This document shows, piece after piece, positions 8,972 to 17,214 of a stretch of DNA of 64,000 nucleotides; position 1 is the first letter of the stretch; each line of letters starts with the position of its first letter. The notes under the pieces are model-generated. The model was not told the origin of the DNA and did not search any database. It saw only the letters and a list, made by a program, of their open reading frames with translations. Made by a program: the position numbers and the translations under genes. Source of the stretch: Paracoccus isoporae (GTDB taxonomy: Bacteria; Pseudomonadota; Alphaproteobacteria; Rhodobacterales; Rhodobacteraceae); the NCBI RefSeq assembly GCF_900101865.1, contig NZ_FNAH01000004.1, positions 1 to 64,000 on the forward strand, given 5' to 3'.

Positions 8972-9795
8972 GCCAGCCCGGCTGGATCGGGGATCCGCCC
9001 CCGGTCACGCCGCCGCCCGGCTGGCGCGTCTGGCTGCGGATCCTGCGGCGCGGTGTCCCGGCCATCGGCATCCTTGCGCTCGGCGTGCCGGTCCTCGTGC
9101 TGCTGCGCGCGGTCGAACGGGTGTTTGCCGGGCCGCGCCGCCCGGTCACCGGCCCTTTCGTGCAGATGGTCTGCCGCGGCGTGCTGTTCGCGATCGGGCT
9201 GCGCTGGCGGCGCATCGGACGACCGATGACCGGGCCGGGCGCGGTGGTGGCCAATCATTCGAGTTGGCTGGACATCTTCACGCTGAACTCGGCCATGCCG
9301 GTGTTCTTCGTCGCGAAATCCGAGGTCTCGACCTGGCCCGGCATCAACATCCTGACCCGCGTCACCGACACGCATTTCGTCGCCCGCGACCGCCGTTTTG
9401 CCGCCGCCCAGTCGGCGCAGTTCGCCTCCCGCACCCGCAACGGGCACCGGCTGCTGTTCTTCCCCGAAGGCACGTCCAGCGACGGCATCAGGGTGCTGCC
9501 CTTCAAGCCGACGCTGTTCCAGGGGTTCCTGGACCCCGACCTGCCGCGTGACCTGGCCGTCCAGCCGGTCACCGCGATCTATCACGCGCCGGAAAATTCT
9601 GACCCGCGCATCTATGGCTGGTGGGGCGACATGGCGCTCGGGCCGCATATTCTCGCCGTGCTGGCCCTGAAGCGACAGGGTCGCGTGGACATCGTGCTTC
9701 ACGAACCGGTTCCCGTCGGTGGCAAGGATCGCAAAACACTGTCCCGGCTGACGGAAGAAGCGGTCCGGGGCGCGCTGCCGTTTGCGCAGGGCTGA
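8953..9795 (+). CDS. olsA: Lyso-ornithine lipid O-acyltransferase (PlsC family)
   Basis: A 280-residue PlsC-type 1-acylglycerol-3-phosphate acyltransferase with an N-terminal membrane segment (about 28-60). The acyltransferase motif NHSSWLD (H-x4-D) and the substrate motif FFPEGTSSDG are intact. Downstream of olsB and overlapping it by 19 bases, it most likely adds the second acyl chain to give ornithine lipid. In some Rhodobacter relatives OlsA-type enzymes also act on lysophosphatidic acid, so a dual role is possible. Confidence 0.9.
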   Translation: MADEKISQPGWIGDPPPVTPPPGWRVWLRILRRGVPAIGILALGVPVLVLLRAVERVFAGPRRPVTGPFVQMVCRGVLFAIGLRWRRIGRPMTGPGAVVANHSSWLDIFTLNSAMPVFFVAKSEVSTWPGINILTRVTDTHFVARDRRFAAAQSAQFASRTRNGHRLLFFPEGTSSDGIRVLPFKPTLFQGFLDPDLPRDLAVQPVTAIYHAPENSDPRIYGWWGDMALGPHILAVLALKRQGRVDIVLHEPVPVGGKDRKTLSRLTEEAVRGALPFAQG

Positions 9796-9885
9796 CGGGC
9801 CGCGCCGGCGCGAAATCCGCAGGAAATTGGCTTGAAAGGCAGGTCGGCGCGGTCTAGGTGAAGGACCGAACGCCGAGAGGACGCG

Positions 9886-10224
9886 ATGACCTATATCGTC
9901 ACCGACAATTGCATCATGTGCAAATACACCGATTGTGTCGAGGTCTGCCCCGTGGATTGCTTCTACGAGGGCGAGAACACCCTGGTCATCCACCCCGATG
10001 AATGCATCGATTGCGGCGTCTGTGAGCCCGAATGCCCCGCAGATGCGATCCGCCCCGACACCGAGCCGGATATGGAGCCCTGGGTGGAGCTGAACCGGAA
10101 ATATGCCGAGCAGTGGCCGGTCATCACCCAGAAGAAGGAGCCGATGGCGGGCCATGAGGAGATGGACGGCGTCACCGGCAAGCTGGAGAAGTATTTCAGT
10201 GCGAATCCCGGCGAGGGCGACTGA
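9886..10224 (+). CDS. fdxA: Seven-iron ferredoxin (3Fe-4S plus 4Fe-4S), FdxA type
   Basis: This 112-residue ferredoxin starts [26 protein letters not shown] and continues [20 protein letters not shown], with the two cysteine clusters expected of 7Fe/8Fe FdxA. The C-terminal 50 residues ([22 protein letters not shown]) are the usual extension. It is a soluble low-potential electron carrier; its redox partner is unknown. GAGAGGACG serves as ribosome site. It is followed by carD, a neighbour order common in alphaproteobacteria. Confidence 0.95.
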   Translation: MTYIVTDNCIMCKYTDCVEVCPVDCFYEGENTLVIHPDECIDCGVCEPECPADAIRPDTEPDMEPWVELNRKYAEQWPVITQKKEPMAGHEEMDGVTGKLEKYFSANPGEGD

Positions 10225-10546
10225 GTCGTCAGACCGGCCCCGGCGCCGCTCGATCCTTTCGAGATATGCCGTCCAATAGATTGATTTTATTTATTTAAAA
10301 CGATCTCTGCACCACGATGTCGCAGTGCAGAGAGCCGTCTTTTTCTACGCCGATTTTTGTGATATATTATTGTCATAATATGCCGGGCGAACGCCCTCTC
10401 CCGGCGTGAAAGGAAGGCAACCGCCGTCTGCCCGGCGGAGAGATGAATCGAATAATCTGACCCAGCGGAAACGGGCTCGTCCCGCCGATGGGTCATTTGC
10501 GCCGCGGATACCCTGCGCAGCGGCGGCGCCCAAGGAAGGAACAGGA
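10225..10546. other. 322-base gap between fdxA and carD
   Basis: No gene is supported. It holds the hairpin at 10305-10345 and an unusually AT-rich stretch at 10275-10300 and 10350-10380 (for example TATATTATTG), which probably includes the carD promoter. The leader of about 160 bases before the carD start codon is long. Confidence 0.55.
10305..10345 (+). terminator. Probable terminator after fdxA
   Basis: The inverted repeat CTCTGCAC (10305-10312) and GTGCAGAG (10325-10332) encloses a 12-base loop and is followed by a T-rich run ending near 10344. It lies 80 bases past the fdxA stop. The loop is large and the stem only 8 bp, so a protein-binding palindrome is an alternative. Confidence 0.5.
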
Positions 10547-11056
10547 ATGTCCAAAGCCAAGAAATCCGAATTCCGCCCCGATGACTTCGTCGTATACCCC
10601 GCGCATGGCGTGGGCAAGATCGTCTCGATCGAGGAGCAGGAAGTCGCCGGCATGTCGCTGGAAATGTTCGTGATTTCGTTCGAGAAGGACAAGATGACCC
10701 TGCGCGTGCCCACCGCCCGCGCCGCCGAGATCGGCATGCGCAGCCTCGCCAGCCCGGATCTGGTGGAGCAGGCGCTCACCACGCTCAAGGGCAAGGCGCG
10801 GGTCAAGCGCGCCATGTGGTCGCGCCGCGCGCAGGAATATGAACAGAAGATCAACTCCGGCGATCTGCTGGCCATTGCCGAGGTGGTGCGCGACCTGCAC
10901 CGCAATGACGATCAGCGCGAACAGTCCTATTCCGAGCGTCAGCTCTATGAGGCTGCGCTCGACCGCCTGACCCGCGAGGTCGCGGCCGTCGGCGGGATCG
11001 ACGCCGAAGGCGCGCAGAAGAAAGTGGACGAAGTGCTCGTCGCCCGCGCGGCCTGA
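10547..11056 (+). CDS. carD: CarD-family transcriptional regulator
   Basis: The 169-residue protein has an N-terminal CarD/Mfd Tudor-like RNA polymerase-interacting domain (FRPDDFVVYPAHGVGKIVSIEEQEVAGM, then LEMFVISFEKDKMTLRVPT) and a helical C-terminal DNA-binding part (SRRAQEYEQKINSGDLLAIAEVVRDLHR). CarD stabilises open promoter complexes; in alphaproteobacteria it activates rRNA and many housekeeping promoters that lack a conserved -7T. ATG 10547 is preceded by GGAAGGAACAGG. The in-frame upstream extension is leader sequence. A strong hairpin terminator follows at 11076. Confidence 0.95.
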   Translation: MSKAKKSEFRPDDFVVYPAHGVGKIVSIEEQEVAGMSLEMFVISFEKDKMTLRVPTARAAEIGMRSLASPDLVEQALTTLKGKARVKRAMWSRRAQEYEQKINSGDLLAIAEVVRDLHRNDDQREQSYSERQLYEAALDRLTREVAAVGGIDAEGAQKKVDEVLVARAA

Positions 11057-11075
11057 GCCGTTGCCGGATCTGACA

Positions 11076-11103
11076 AAAGGGCCGCTTTCGGGCGGCCCTT
11101 TTT
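11076..11103 (+). terminator. Rho-independent terminator of carD
   Basis: A 10-bp stem (AAAGGGCCGC with GCGGCCCTTT), six-base loop and TTTTT tail lie 20 bases after the carD stop. Confidence 0.85.
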
Positions 11104-11160
11104 CATGCGCGGCGTGACTCGGGTCGTGTATGGTTCGGCGCGAGACTGCGCAGGTTCGGA

Positions 11161-11718
11161 ATGGATGAGGCCGGAATGACCGAAACGCAGATGGCATCAT
11201 GGCTGATCGGCGCGGCCTATGTGGCGGCCTTCCTGCTGCTGACATGGCGCGCCGCTCGGCGCAGTGACCGGCCGGTCTGGCTGTTCGGCGCAGGCCGGCA
11301 GGGCTGGCAGGCCACGGGCTTTCGGCTGGGTTTCGCCGCCCTGCTGCTCTGGCCGCTGGAACGCAGCTTCGGCAGTGCCCTGCCGGTCTGGCCGGTGCTG
11401 GCGGGCCTCGGCTCCGGGCTTGCGCTGTGGGGGCAGATCCATATGCGGCAATCCTGGCGCATCGGTGCGGCCGAAGGCGCCACCGGCGATCTGGTCACGG
11501 ACGGTCCGTTCCGCGTCTCACGCAATCCGGTGTTTCTGGGTCAGATCCTGCTGGTCTGGGCGCTCGTTCCGCCGGCGGGCTGGATCATGCTGGCCGGCGC
11601 CGCGATGTTGACCGCCGCCGCCATCCTGCAGATCCGCCGCGAAGAGGCGGTGCTGTCACGCGACCCCGACTGGCGGCGATACGCCCGGACCACCCCCCGC
11701 TGGATCGGCTGGCGCTAG
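11161..11718 (+). CDS. Small integral membrane methyltransferase-like protein (ICMT/PEMT superfamily)
   Basis: This 185-residue protein has four to five hydrophobic segments and the ICMT-type block TDGPFRVSRNPVFLGQILLVWALV followed by REEAVLSRDPDWRRYARTTPRWI. This pattern of GPFRVSRNP then E-x(n)-Y is the SAM-binding and active region of isoprenylcysteine carboxyl methyltransferase and phospholipid N-methyltransferase relatives. Substrate is unknown. The start may be 11161 or the ATG at 11176, which has a GAGG five bases upstream. It ends 12 bases before the convergent antiporter gene. Confidence 0.75.
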   Translation: MDEAGMTETQMASWLIGAAYVAAFLLLTWRAARRSDRPVWLFGAGRQGWQATGFRLGFAALLLWPLERSFGSALPVWPVLAGLGSGLALWGQIHMRQSWRIGAAEGATGDLVTDGPFRVSRNPVFLGQILLVWALVPPAGWIMLAGAAMLTAAAILQIRREEAVLSRDPDWRRYARTTPRWIGWR

Positions 11719-11730
11719 CCAGCCGCGCAC

Positions 11731-13629
11731 TCACTCCTTCAACCCGTGCTCGGGCTCGGGATCGTCGTCATCCGGGACGATCGGCGGCGCCGCGGGCCCG
11801 TGCGAGAAGCGGTCCATCAGTGCCGATTCCAACTCCTGGTTCACGCGCCGCGTGCGCTCGATATAGGGCTCGTTCGCCTCGGTCGGCTGCGCGGGATCCC
11901 ACAGCTCGGCCAGTTCCCGCAGGCTGGCCCGGTCGATCTTGTAGAAGATCGCCTCGGCCTCATGCGCCTCGTATTCCGAAAACCCTGCGTTCTCCAGCAC
12001 ATAGCGTCCGACCCTCAGGCTGGAATCGAACATTTCGCGGACGATGTGGTCGGCCCCGGCCTTGTAGAGCGCATAGACCGTGATCCGGTCCCGCGCCCGC
12101 GCGATGATCGTCAGATCGGGCCGTTTCTCGCGCGCATAGCGGACCAGCTTGATGTTGTTGTCCGGGTCATCCAGGGCCGCGACCAGGATCTGTGCCTTGT
12201 CCAGTCCCGCCGCGGCCAGGATCTCCGGCCGGGTCGGATCGCCGAAATAGCCCTTGAAGCCGAAGCGCCGCATGAGCTGGATCAGCTTGAGATCGTGGTC
12301 CAGCACGGTCGTCTTCAGCCCCGAGAACGTCACCAGCCGGTTGACCACCTGGCCGAAGCGCCCGATCCCGGCGATGATGATGGGCTGCTGATCCTCGATC
12401 TCGTCCGGGCCGGGCGCATCCGGCGCGACCTCGCCCGCCCTCCGGCGCAGCCGGTCGCTGGCGATGAACAGAAGCGGGGTGATCAGCATCGACAGCGCGA
12501 TGACCAGCAGGAAACCCTGCGCCAGCCGTTCGGGCAACACGCGCAGCGACACCGCATAGGCGATCAGCACGAATCCGAACTCCCCCGCCTGGGCCAGCGA
12601 CAGTGTGAACAGGGCGCGGTCGCGGCCCGGCATCCGTGTGCTGCGCGCGATCAGGTGCAGCACCCCGGCCTTGATGGCAATCAGCACGGCGGTGACGCCG
12701 ATCACGATCACCGGCATCTCGGCCAGCAGGTTGAAATCCATCCCCGCGCCCACGGTGATGAAGAACAGCCCCAGCAGAAGCCCCTTGAACGGCTCGATCT
12801 GTGATTCCAACTCGTGCCGGAACTCAGACCCGGCCAGCATCACCCCGGCGAGGAAGGTGCCGAGCGCGGGCGACAGACCCACGAAGCTCATCAGCGAGGC
12901 GATGCCCACGACGATGAACAGCGCCAGGATCGTGTCCATCTCGCGCAGCCGCGCGGAATGGACAAAGCGGAACAGCGGGCGAAAGACGTAATTGCCGATC
13001 AGGATGACGAGCGCCACCGCCGCGATCGTGGCCAGCGTCGCCGCCCAGCCGGGAAGCTGCGCCATGAACGCGCCGCCCATCGAGTCCGCCCCGGTCTCTG
13101 CCCGCATCGGCGCCTGCGCCAGAAGCGGCATCAGCGCCAGCATCGGGATGACGGCGATGTCCTGTGTCAGCAGCACCGCGAAGGCGTCGCGCCCGCCGCG
13201 GGTCTGCATCAGGTTCTTCTCGGTCAGGGTCTGCAACACGATCGCGGTCGAACTGAGCGACAGGATCATGCCAAGCGCCAGCGCCACCTGCCAGGACTGG
13301 TTCATCGCCAGGGCTACCGCGAAGATCAGCCCCAGCGTGCCGAAGATCTGCAACCCGCCCAGCCCGATCAGCCGCGCCCGCATCGCCCAGAGCACGCGCG
13401 GCTCCAGCTCCAGCCCGATGATGAACAGCATCATCACCACGCCGAACTCGGCGAAATGCTGAAGCTCGTTCATCTCCGCATTGCCGCCGCCGATCCCCAG
13501 GACCGGGCCGATCACGATCCCGGCGATCAGATAGCCCAGCACCGATCCCAGCCCCAGGCGGGCCGAGACCGGCACGGCGATGATCATCGACAGCAGGTAG
13601 ACTGTGGCGAGCAGCAGGAAATCGGCCAT
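11731..13629 (-). CDS. Monovalent cation:proton antiporter-2 (CPA2) with TrkA-N domain, KefB/KefC-like
   Basis: The 632-residue protein has about 12-13 membrane helices (1-390), with LGSVLGYLIAGIVIGP, GLELEPRVLW, LSLSSTAIVLQTL, LLTQDIAVIPMLALMPL and FLAGVMLAGSEFRHELE, the CPA2 core. A cytosolic RCK/TrkA-N Rossmann domain follows (about 410-530; IIIAGIGRFGQVVNRL, DDPDNNIKLVRYAR). It should export K+ or Na+ in exchange for protons, gated by the RCK domain. No KefF/KefG partner is adjacent. It begins six bases after the stop of the large GspL/PilP-like gene, so the two are probably cotranscribed. Confidence 0.9.
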   Translation of the reverse strand: MADFLLLATVYLLSMIIAVPVSARLGLGSVLGYLIAGIVIGPVLGIGGGNAEMNELQHFAEFGVVMMLFIIGLELEPRVLWAMRARLIGLGGLQIFGTLGLIFAVALAMNQSWQVALALGMILSLSSTAIVLQTLTEKNLMQTRGGRDAFAVLLTQDIAVIPMLALMPLLAQAPMRAETGADSMGGAFMAQLPGWAATLATIAAVALVILIGNYVFRPLFRFVHSARLREMDTILALFIVVGIASLMSFVGLSPALGTFLAGVMLAGSEFRHELESQIEPFKGLLLGLFFITVGAGMDFNLLAEMPVIVIGVTAVLIAIKAGVLHLIARSTRMPGRDRALFTLSLAQAGEFGFVLIAYAVSLRVLPERLAQGFLLVIALSMLITPLLFIASDRLRRRAGEVAPDAPGPDEIEDQQPIIIAGIGRFGQVVNRLVTFSGLKTTVLDHDLKLIQLMRRFGFKGYFGDPTRPEILAAAGLDKAQILVAALDDPDNNIKLVRYAREKRPDLTIIARARDRITVYALYKAGADHIVREMFDSSLRVGRYVLENAGFSEYEAHEAEAIFYKIDRASLRELAELWDPAQPTEANEPYIERTRRVNQELESALMDRFSHGPAAPPIVPDDDDPEPEHGLKE

Positions 13630-13635
13630 GACCGG

Positions 13636-16600
13636 TCAGCGCCCGTTCAGGATCGGCAGCGAGTATTTGCGCCCGCCCTTCTGGTATTGCAGCCCGCCGC
13701 CGCCGATCTGGGTGATCTGCCCGCCATTGATCTTGTCGCCCAGCCGGACCGTCACGATCTTGCCGTTGCGCAGCCGGATCAGCCCGCGGCTGGCCTTGCC
13801 CGCACCCACCGTGCCGATCAACTGCGTGGCATTCAGGTCGATCCCCTTGCTCGTCGCGGCCCCCGCCACCGACCCGCTGGAGGGGGTGACCGAGGCGCGC
13901 TGCACCTCGGGCTCGTTGTCGATTTCCGGCGGGCGATAGGTCTGATTGCGCCGCCGTGCCGCTGCCGCCTCGGCCTCGGCCTGGGCGCGGGCGCGGGCCT
14001 CTGCCGCGGCCTTGGCCTGCGCCGCCGCGCGCGCATCGGCGGCCGCGCGTTCGCGGATGCGCTGCTCGGCCTGGCGCTGCAATTCATCATCCAGCCGCCG
14101 CCGCTCGGCCAGGGCCGCGGCCTCGGCGGCGGCCTTGGACGCGGCCGCGTCCGGCTGCGGCTCCGGGGCGAGCGTTCCCTCGCCCCCGGCGCGTTCGGTC
14201 GGGGCAGCCAGGGCCGCTGTCACCGCCGCATCCGTGCCGGCGTTGCGGCTGGAAATATTGCCCCGCCGCATTGGCCGGGAGGAGCTGCGCAGCGCGGTCA
14301 GGCCCACCTGCCCCGGCACCGCGGCCGAGGCAGAGACGGCTTCTGCAATCGCGCTTTCCACGGCCTTGTCCGCCGCCGCGGCGATGCCGGAGGTGCTGGC
14401 ACCGGCCGCATTCCCCGGACGGCGCTGCGGCCGGGCCGAGCGCGACAGGCGCGGTGTGGCACTGCTGGCGGTGGCCGATGCAGGCGCCGCGGCGCGTGGT
14501 GCCGCATCCGGCGCGGCCGGCGGCCGGTCGCCCGCCACCGCGTCAGCCAGCGCATCGGCCACCGCGCTCTCCACCGCGTCGCTGCGCCCCGGACGCGGGG
14601 CGGGACGGGCCTGCGCCGTGCGGATCAGCGGCCAGGCCTGCTGCGAGGCCGCGCGCCAGGGCGCATCCAGAAACTCCCGCATCGCGTCGTGACCCGCCGC
14701 AGAGAACATGCTGAAATGACGAGGCGCCGGCTGCATCTGCAGCGCGGCGCCCTGAACGGAGGAAACTGTCTCAGGCTTCGGTGGCGGCCTGATCCCGGTC
14801 GGTTCCGGCTGGTCGCGCCGCTCATAGGGCTGCGGGCTGCGCGGAACCGAAGGCCGTGGATCCGGCGCGGCGGAGCCGCTGGCGGGACCGGCGCTGCGAG
14901 AGGGCGCGGTGACCGGCCGGGCCGAGCTGCGCAGCGTGGCGCTTGCCGGGGCGCCGGGTGCGGCGCGGCTCGCCGCCGGCGCGGTCGCAGTGCTGCCTGC
15001 GGAATCGCCCGGACGGCTGACCGGCGCGCGCGCCGCCGAACGCTGCGGCGCCGCCTGTGCCTGCGATGTGGCGGGCGGATCCGACGCAGCACCGGCGGCT
15101 TGCCGGCGCGCGGCCAGCCCGTCGGGACGCGCTGCCGGCCGGGCCGAGCCTGTGACCGCGGCCGGATCGCCGGCGCTGTCGGCCGGGCCGGTCGCTGTCG
15201 CGGTTTGCGGCGTGGCGGTTGGCTGCGCGGAGGGTGCGGGCGCGGTGCGCTGTGGCGCATCCTCGGAGGCCTCGGCCCCCGCATCTGACACCGTCGCGGC
15301 CGGGGCGCTGTCTGGCAGCGGATCGGTGTCGCCATAGGCCGATTCCACCATCCGCGCCGCGGCGCTCGTGGCGGTCTGGGCTGGCGGTTGGCTCAGCGTC
15401 GCCTCGGCGGCGGGCTGGCCCTCGCTGCCCTGCCCGGTCGTGACGGCCGGGACCGCCGTGGCGCCCGCCGTATCGGCCGAAGGCGCGATGTCTTGCGGGG
15501 TTTCGTCGGCGGGCACCGCAGGCGCGGCACCCGGTTCGGCGGAGCCTTGCGCCTCGGTCAGTTGAACCGCCGGCGCGGAATCCGTGCTGTCCCCTGTGCC
15601 GGGACCGGCCTGGGTGGTGGCGACGCCGGGAGCCGCGGCCTCGGGCTGAACGCTGTCGGACATCACCGCCGGATCGGCGGAAGCCGGCGCCTCGGCCTGG
15701 CTCTGCACGGCGCTTTCCGGCGTGGCAGACGCGCTGTCCTTGGGCTCCGGGTCGCGCCCGGTGACGACGGCGGCGATGCCCAGCCCGAGGACCAGCACCC
15801 CCACCAATGGCAGGGCGCCGGCCAGCCCGCTGCGCCGCCCGGCCGGGGCGGCCGCGCGCGGCGGCGGGGTCGGCGCGGCGCGCAGCTTGCGGCCTTCCTG
15901 CGCCCGTTCGTGGAATTTCCGCGCCCGTTCCGACATCTGTGCCGCCGGACGCGCGGTCACGGGCTCTCCGGCAGGGGCCGCGGTGCTGTCGCCCGTGCTG
16001 TCCGCGTCTGCGGCGGGGTCCGGGGCTCCCGGCGGCGGCGTTTCGGTTTCGCCCGGCAGGATGATCGAGCCGCGATTGACCGAGGGCGCTGCCGCGACCG
16101 ATCCGGTGATCGTGCCAGTTGACGCCGAAAGCGCGGCCACGCCGACCTCCGCAGCCGCCGCGTCCCGTGGTGCCGCCGCGTCCGGGGTCTCACTGGTGTG
16201 CACAGGCAGGCCGGGCACCACATGCGCGGTGATCCGCGAAATCACCGGCGGTTGGGGCACAGGCACAGACGCCGCAACCGGAGGGGAAATGCTTTCGCCG
16301 CCCGCCGGGGTCACGGTCACGCTTGTCATCTCGCGATTTGCCGGACGTGCGGAATCGTCCCGCACCGGGGTGGCTGACGGGTCCGTCGTGCTCTGCGCAA
16401 CGGCCGGCGCGGTCGCGTCACCGGCGGAGGTGGTCTCCGCGTCCATCGGCGCTTGACTGTCATCAGACCGGAGATCGGCATCCGCGTCAGCCCCCGCTGC
16501 GTCGGTTGCGGCTTCGGCGTCGCCACCCGCCATATCGGTCAGTTCCTCGGCCCGCGCCCATTCCGAGGCCAGGTCGGTGCGGCCGAAATCCGGCATATGC

Positions 16601-17076
16601 GGGAACTGCCCCGCGGCAGGCGCGGCCAGGAAACGATCCGGCGCGAAACCGTGGCGGACGGCGAAATCCTCGGCCTCTTGCAAGGTCTGGCGCGCCACGG
16701 CGGCGATCTTGACCGTGCTGCCCGGTGCGGCGTCGCCCGGCGCGTAGTCATAGGCCAGATCCTCCACCGGGTAAGGTGTCAGCCCGTCCAGCCCGGCGCG
16801 CAGCGCATCGCGCGTATCCGATGCCTCGGGCAGGATCATGTCGGTATAGAGGATCTGGTCCTCCGGGATGACGAGCGCGAGCCCCGGCGCGTTCGCGGCG
16901 CGAAGCTGGCGGGCGAAATCGCCCAGCCCCTCGCGCAGATCGCCGGTGAAAAGCGCCCGCCCCAATTCGGACCAGCCCCCGCCATCGCGGCGCAAAAGCT
17001 GCACCCCGTCCGGCTGAAAGCCCAATGCAAAATCCCTGTCAGGGGCCGCGGCCCCCGTAACCATCTGCTCGTTCAT
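13636..17076 (-). CDS. Large single-pass membrane protein with GspL/PilM-like N-domain and PilP/GspC-like C-domain
   Basis: The protein has 1146 residues from ATG 17076. Visible order: residues 1-165 resemble the cytosolic domain of GspL/PilM (VIPEDQILYTDMILPEAS, LDGLTPYPVEDLAYDY, VKIAAVARQTLQEAEDFA). Next come an Ala/Pro/Thr-rich linker, one membrane segment at about 415-438 (LPLVGVLVLGLGIAAVV), and a very long low-complexity Ala/Pro/Ser region. A coiled coil follows near 1000-1050 (ERRRLDDELQRQAEQRIRER and Ala-rich heptads). The final 70 residues (ATQLIGTVGAGKASRGLIRL, VRLGDKINGGQITQIG) resemble the periplasmic HR domain of PilP/GspC. This suggests an inner-membrane scaffold spanning to the periplasm. 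No pilus or type II secretion genes are adjacent. Function is unknown; similarity is by eye. Confidence 0.75.
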   Translation of the reverse strand: MNEQMVTGAAAPDRDFALGFQPDGVQLLRRDGGGWSELGRALFTGDLREGLGDFARQLRAANAPGLALVIPEDQILYTDMILPEASDTRDALRAGLDGLTPYPVEDLAYDYAPGDAAPGSTVKIAAVARQTLQEAEDFAVRHGFAPDRFLAAPAAGQFPHMPDFGRTDLASEWARAEELTDMAGGDAEAATDAAGADADADLRSDDSQAPMDAETTSAGDATAPAVAQSTTDPSATPVRDDSARPANREMTSVTVTPAGGESISPPVAASVPVPQPPVISRITAHVVPGLPVHTSETPDAAAPRDAAAAEVGVAALSASTGTITGSVAAAPSVNRGSIILPGETETPPPGAPDPAADADSTGDSTAAPAGEPVTARPAAQMSERARKFHERAQEGRKLRAAPTPPPRAAAPAGRRSGLAGALPLVGVLVLGLGIAAVVTGRDPEPKDSASATPESAVQSQAEAPASADPAVMSDSVQPEAAAPGVATTQAGPGTGDSTDSAPAVQLTEAQGSAEPGAAPAVPADETPQDIAPSADTAGATAVPAVTTGQGSEGQPAAEATLSQPPAQTATSAAARMVESAYGDTDPLPDSAPAATVSDAGAEASEDAPQRTAPAPSAQPTATPQTATATGPADSAGDPAAVTGSARPAARPDGLAARRQAAGAASDPPATSQAQAAPQRSAARAPVSRPGDSAGSTATAPAASRAAPGAPASATLRSSARPVTAPSRSAGPASGSAAPDPRPSVPRSPQPYERRDQPEPTGIRPPPKPETVSSVQGAALQMQPAPRHFSMFSAAGHDAMREFLDAPWRAASQQAWPLIRTAQARPAPRPGRSDAVESAVADALADAVAGDRPPAAPDAAPRAAAPASATASSATPRLSRSARPQRRPGNAAGASTSGIAAAADKAVESAIAEAVSASAAVPGQVGLTALRSSSRPMRRGNISSRNAGTDAAVTAALAAPTERAGGEGTLAPEPQPDAAASKAAAEAAALAERRRLDDELQRQAEQRIRERAAADARAAAQAKAAAEARARAQAEAEAAAARRRNQTYRPPEIDNEPEVQRASVTPSSGSVAGAATSKGIDLNATQLIGTVGAGKASRGLIRLRNGKIVTVRLGDKINGGQITQIGGGGLQYQKGGRKYSLPILNGR

Positions 17077-17214
17077 ATGCTGTGCCTTGTTCCGGCGCTC
17101 TTGTTTTAACCCTGAATAACCCGAACAGAGCCGCATGGGAAGAACGCGCGCTTATGTGATTGAACAAATCGGCATGACCCCGCGTTCAGCGTGAAACAAC
17201 CGCAAGGAGATCCC

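Noticed and set aside
12814..15288. A long plus-strand open frame opposite kefB and the GspL/PilP-like gene
   Set aside because: Its translation is Arg/Gln/His-rich antisense noise from GC-rich codons of the reverse-strand genes, with no ribosome site and no recognisable domain.
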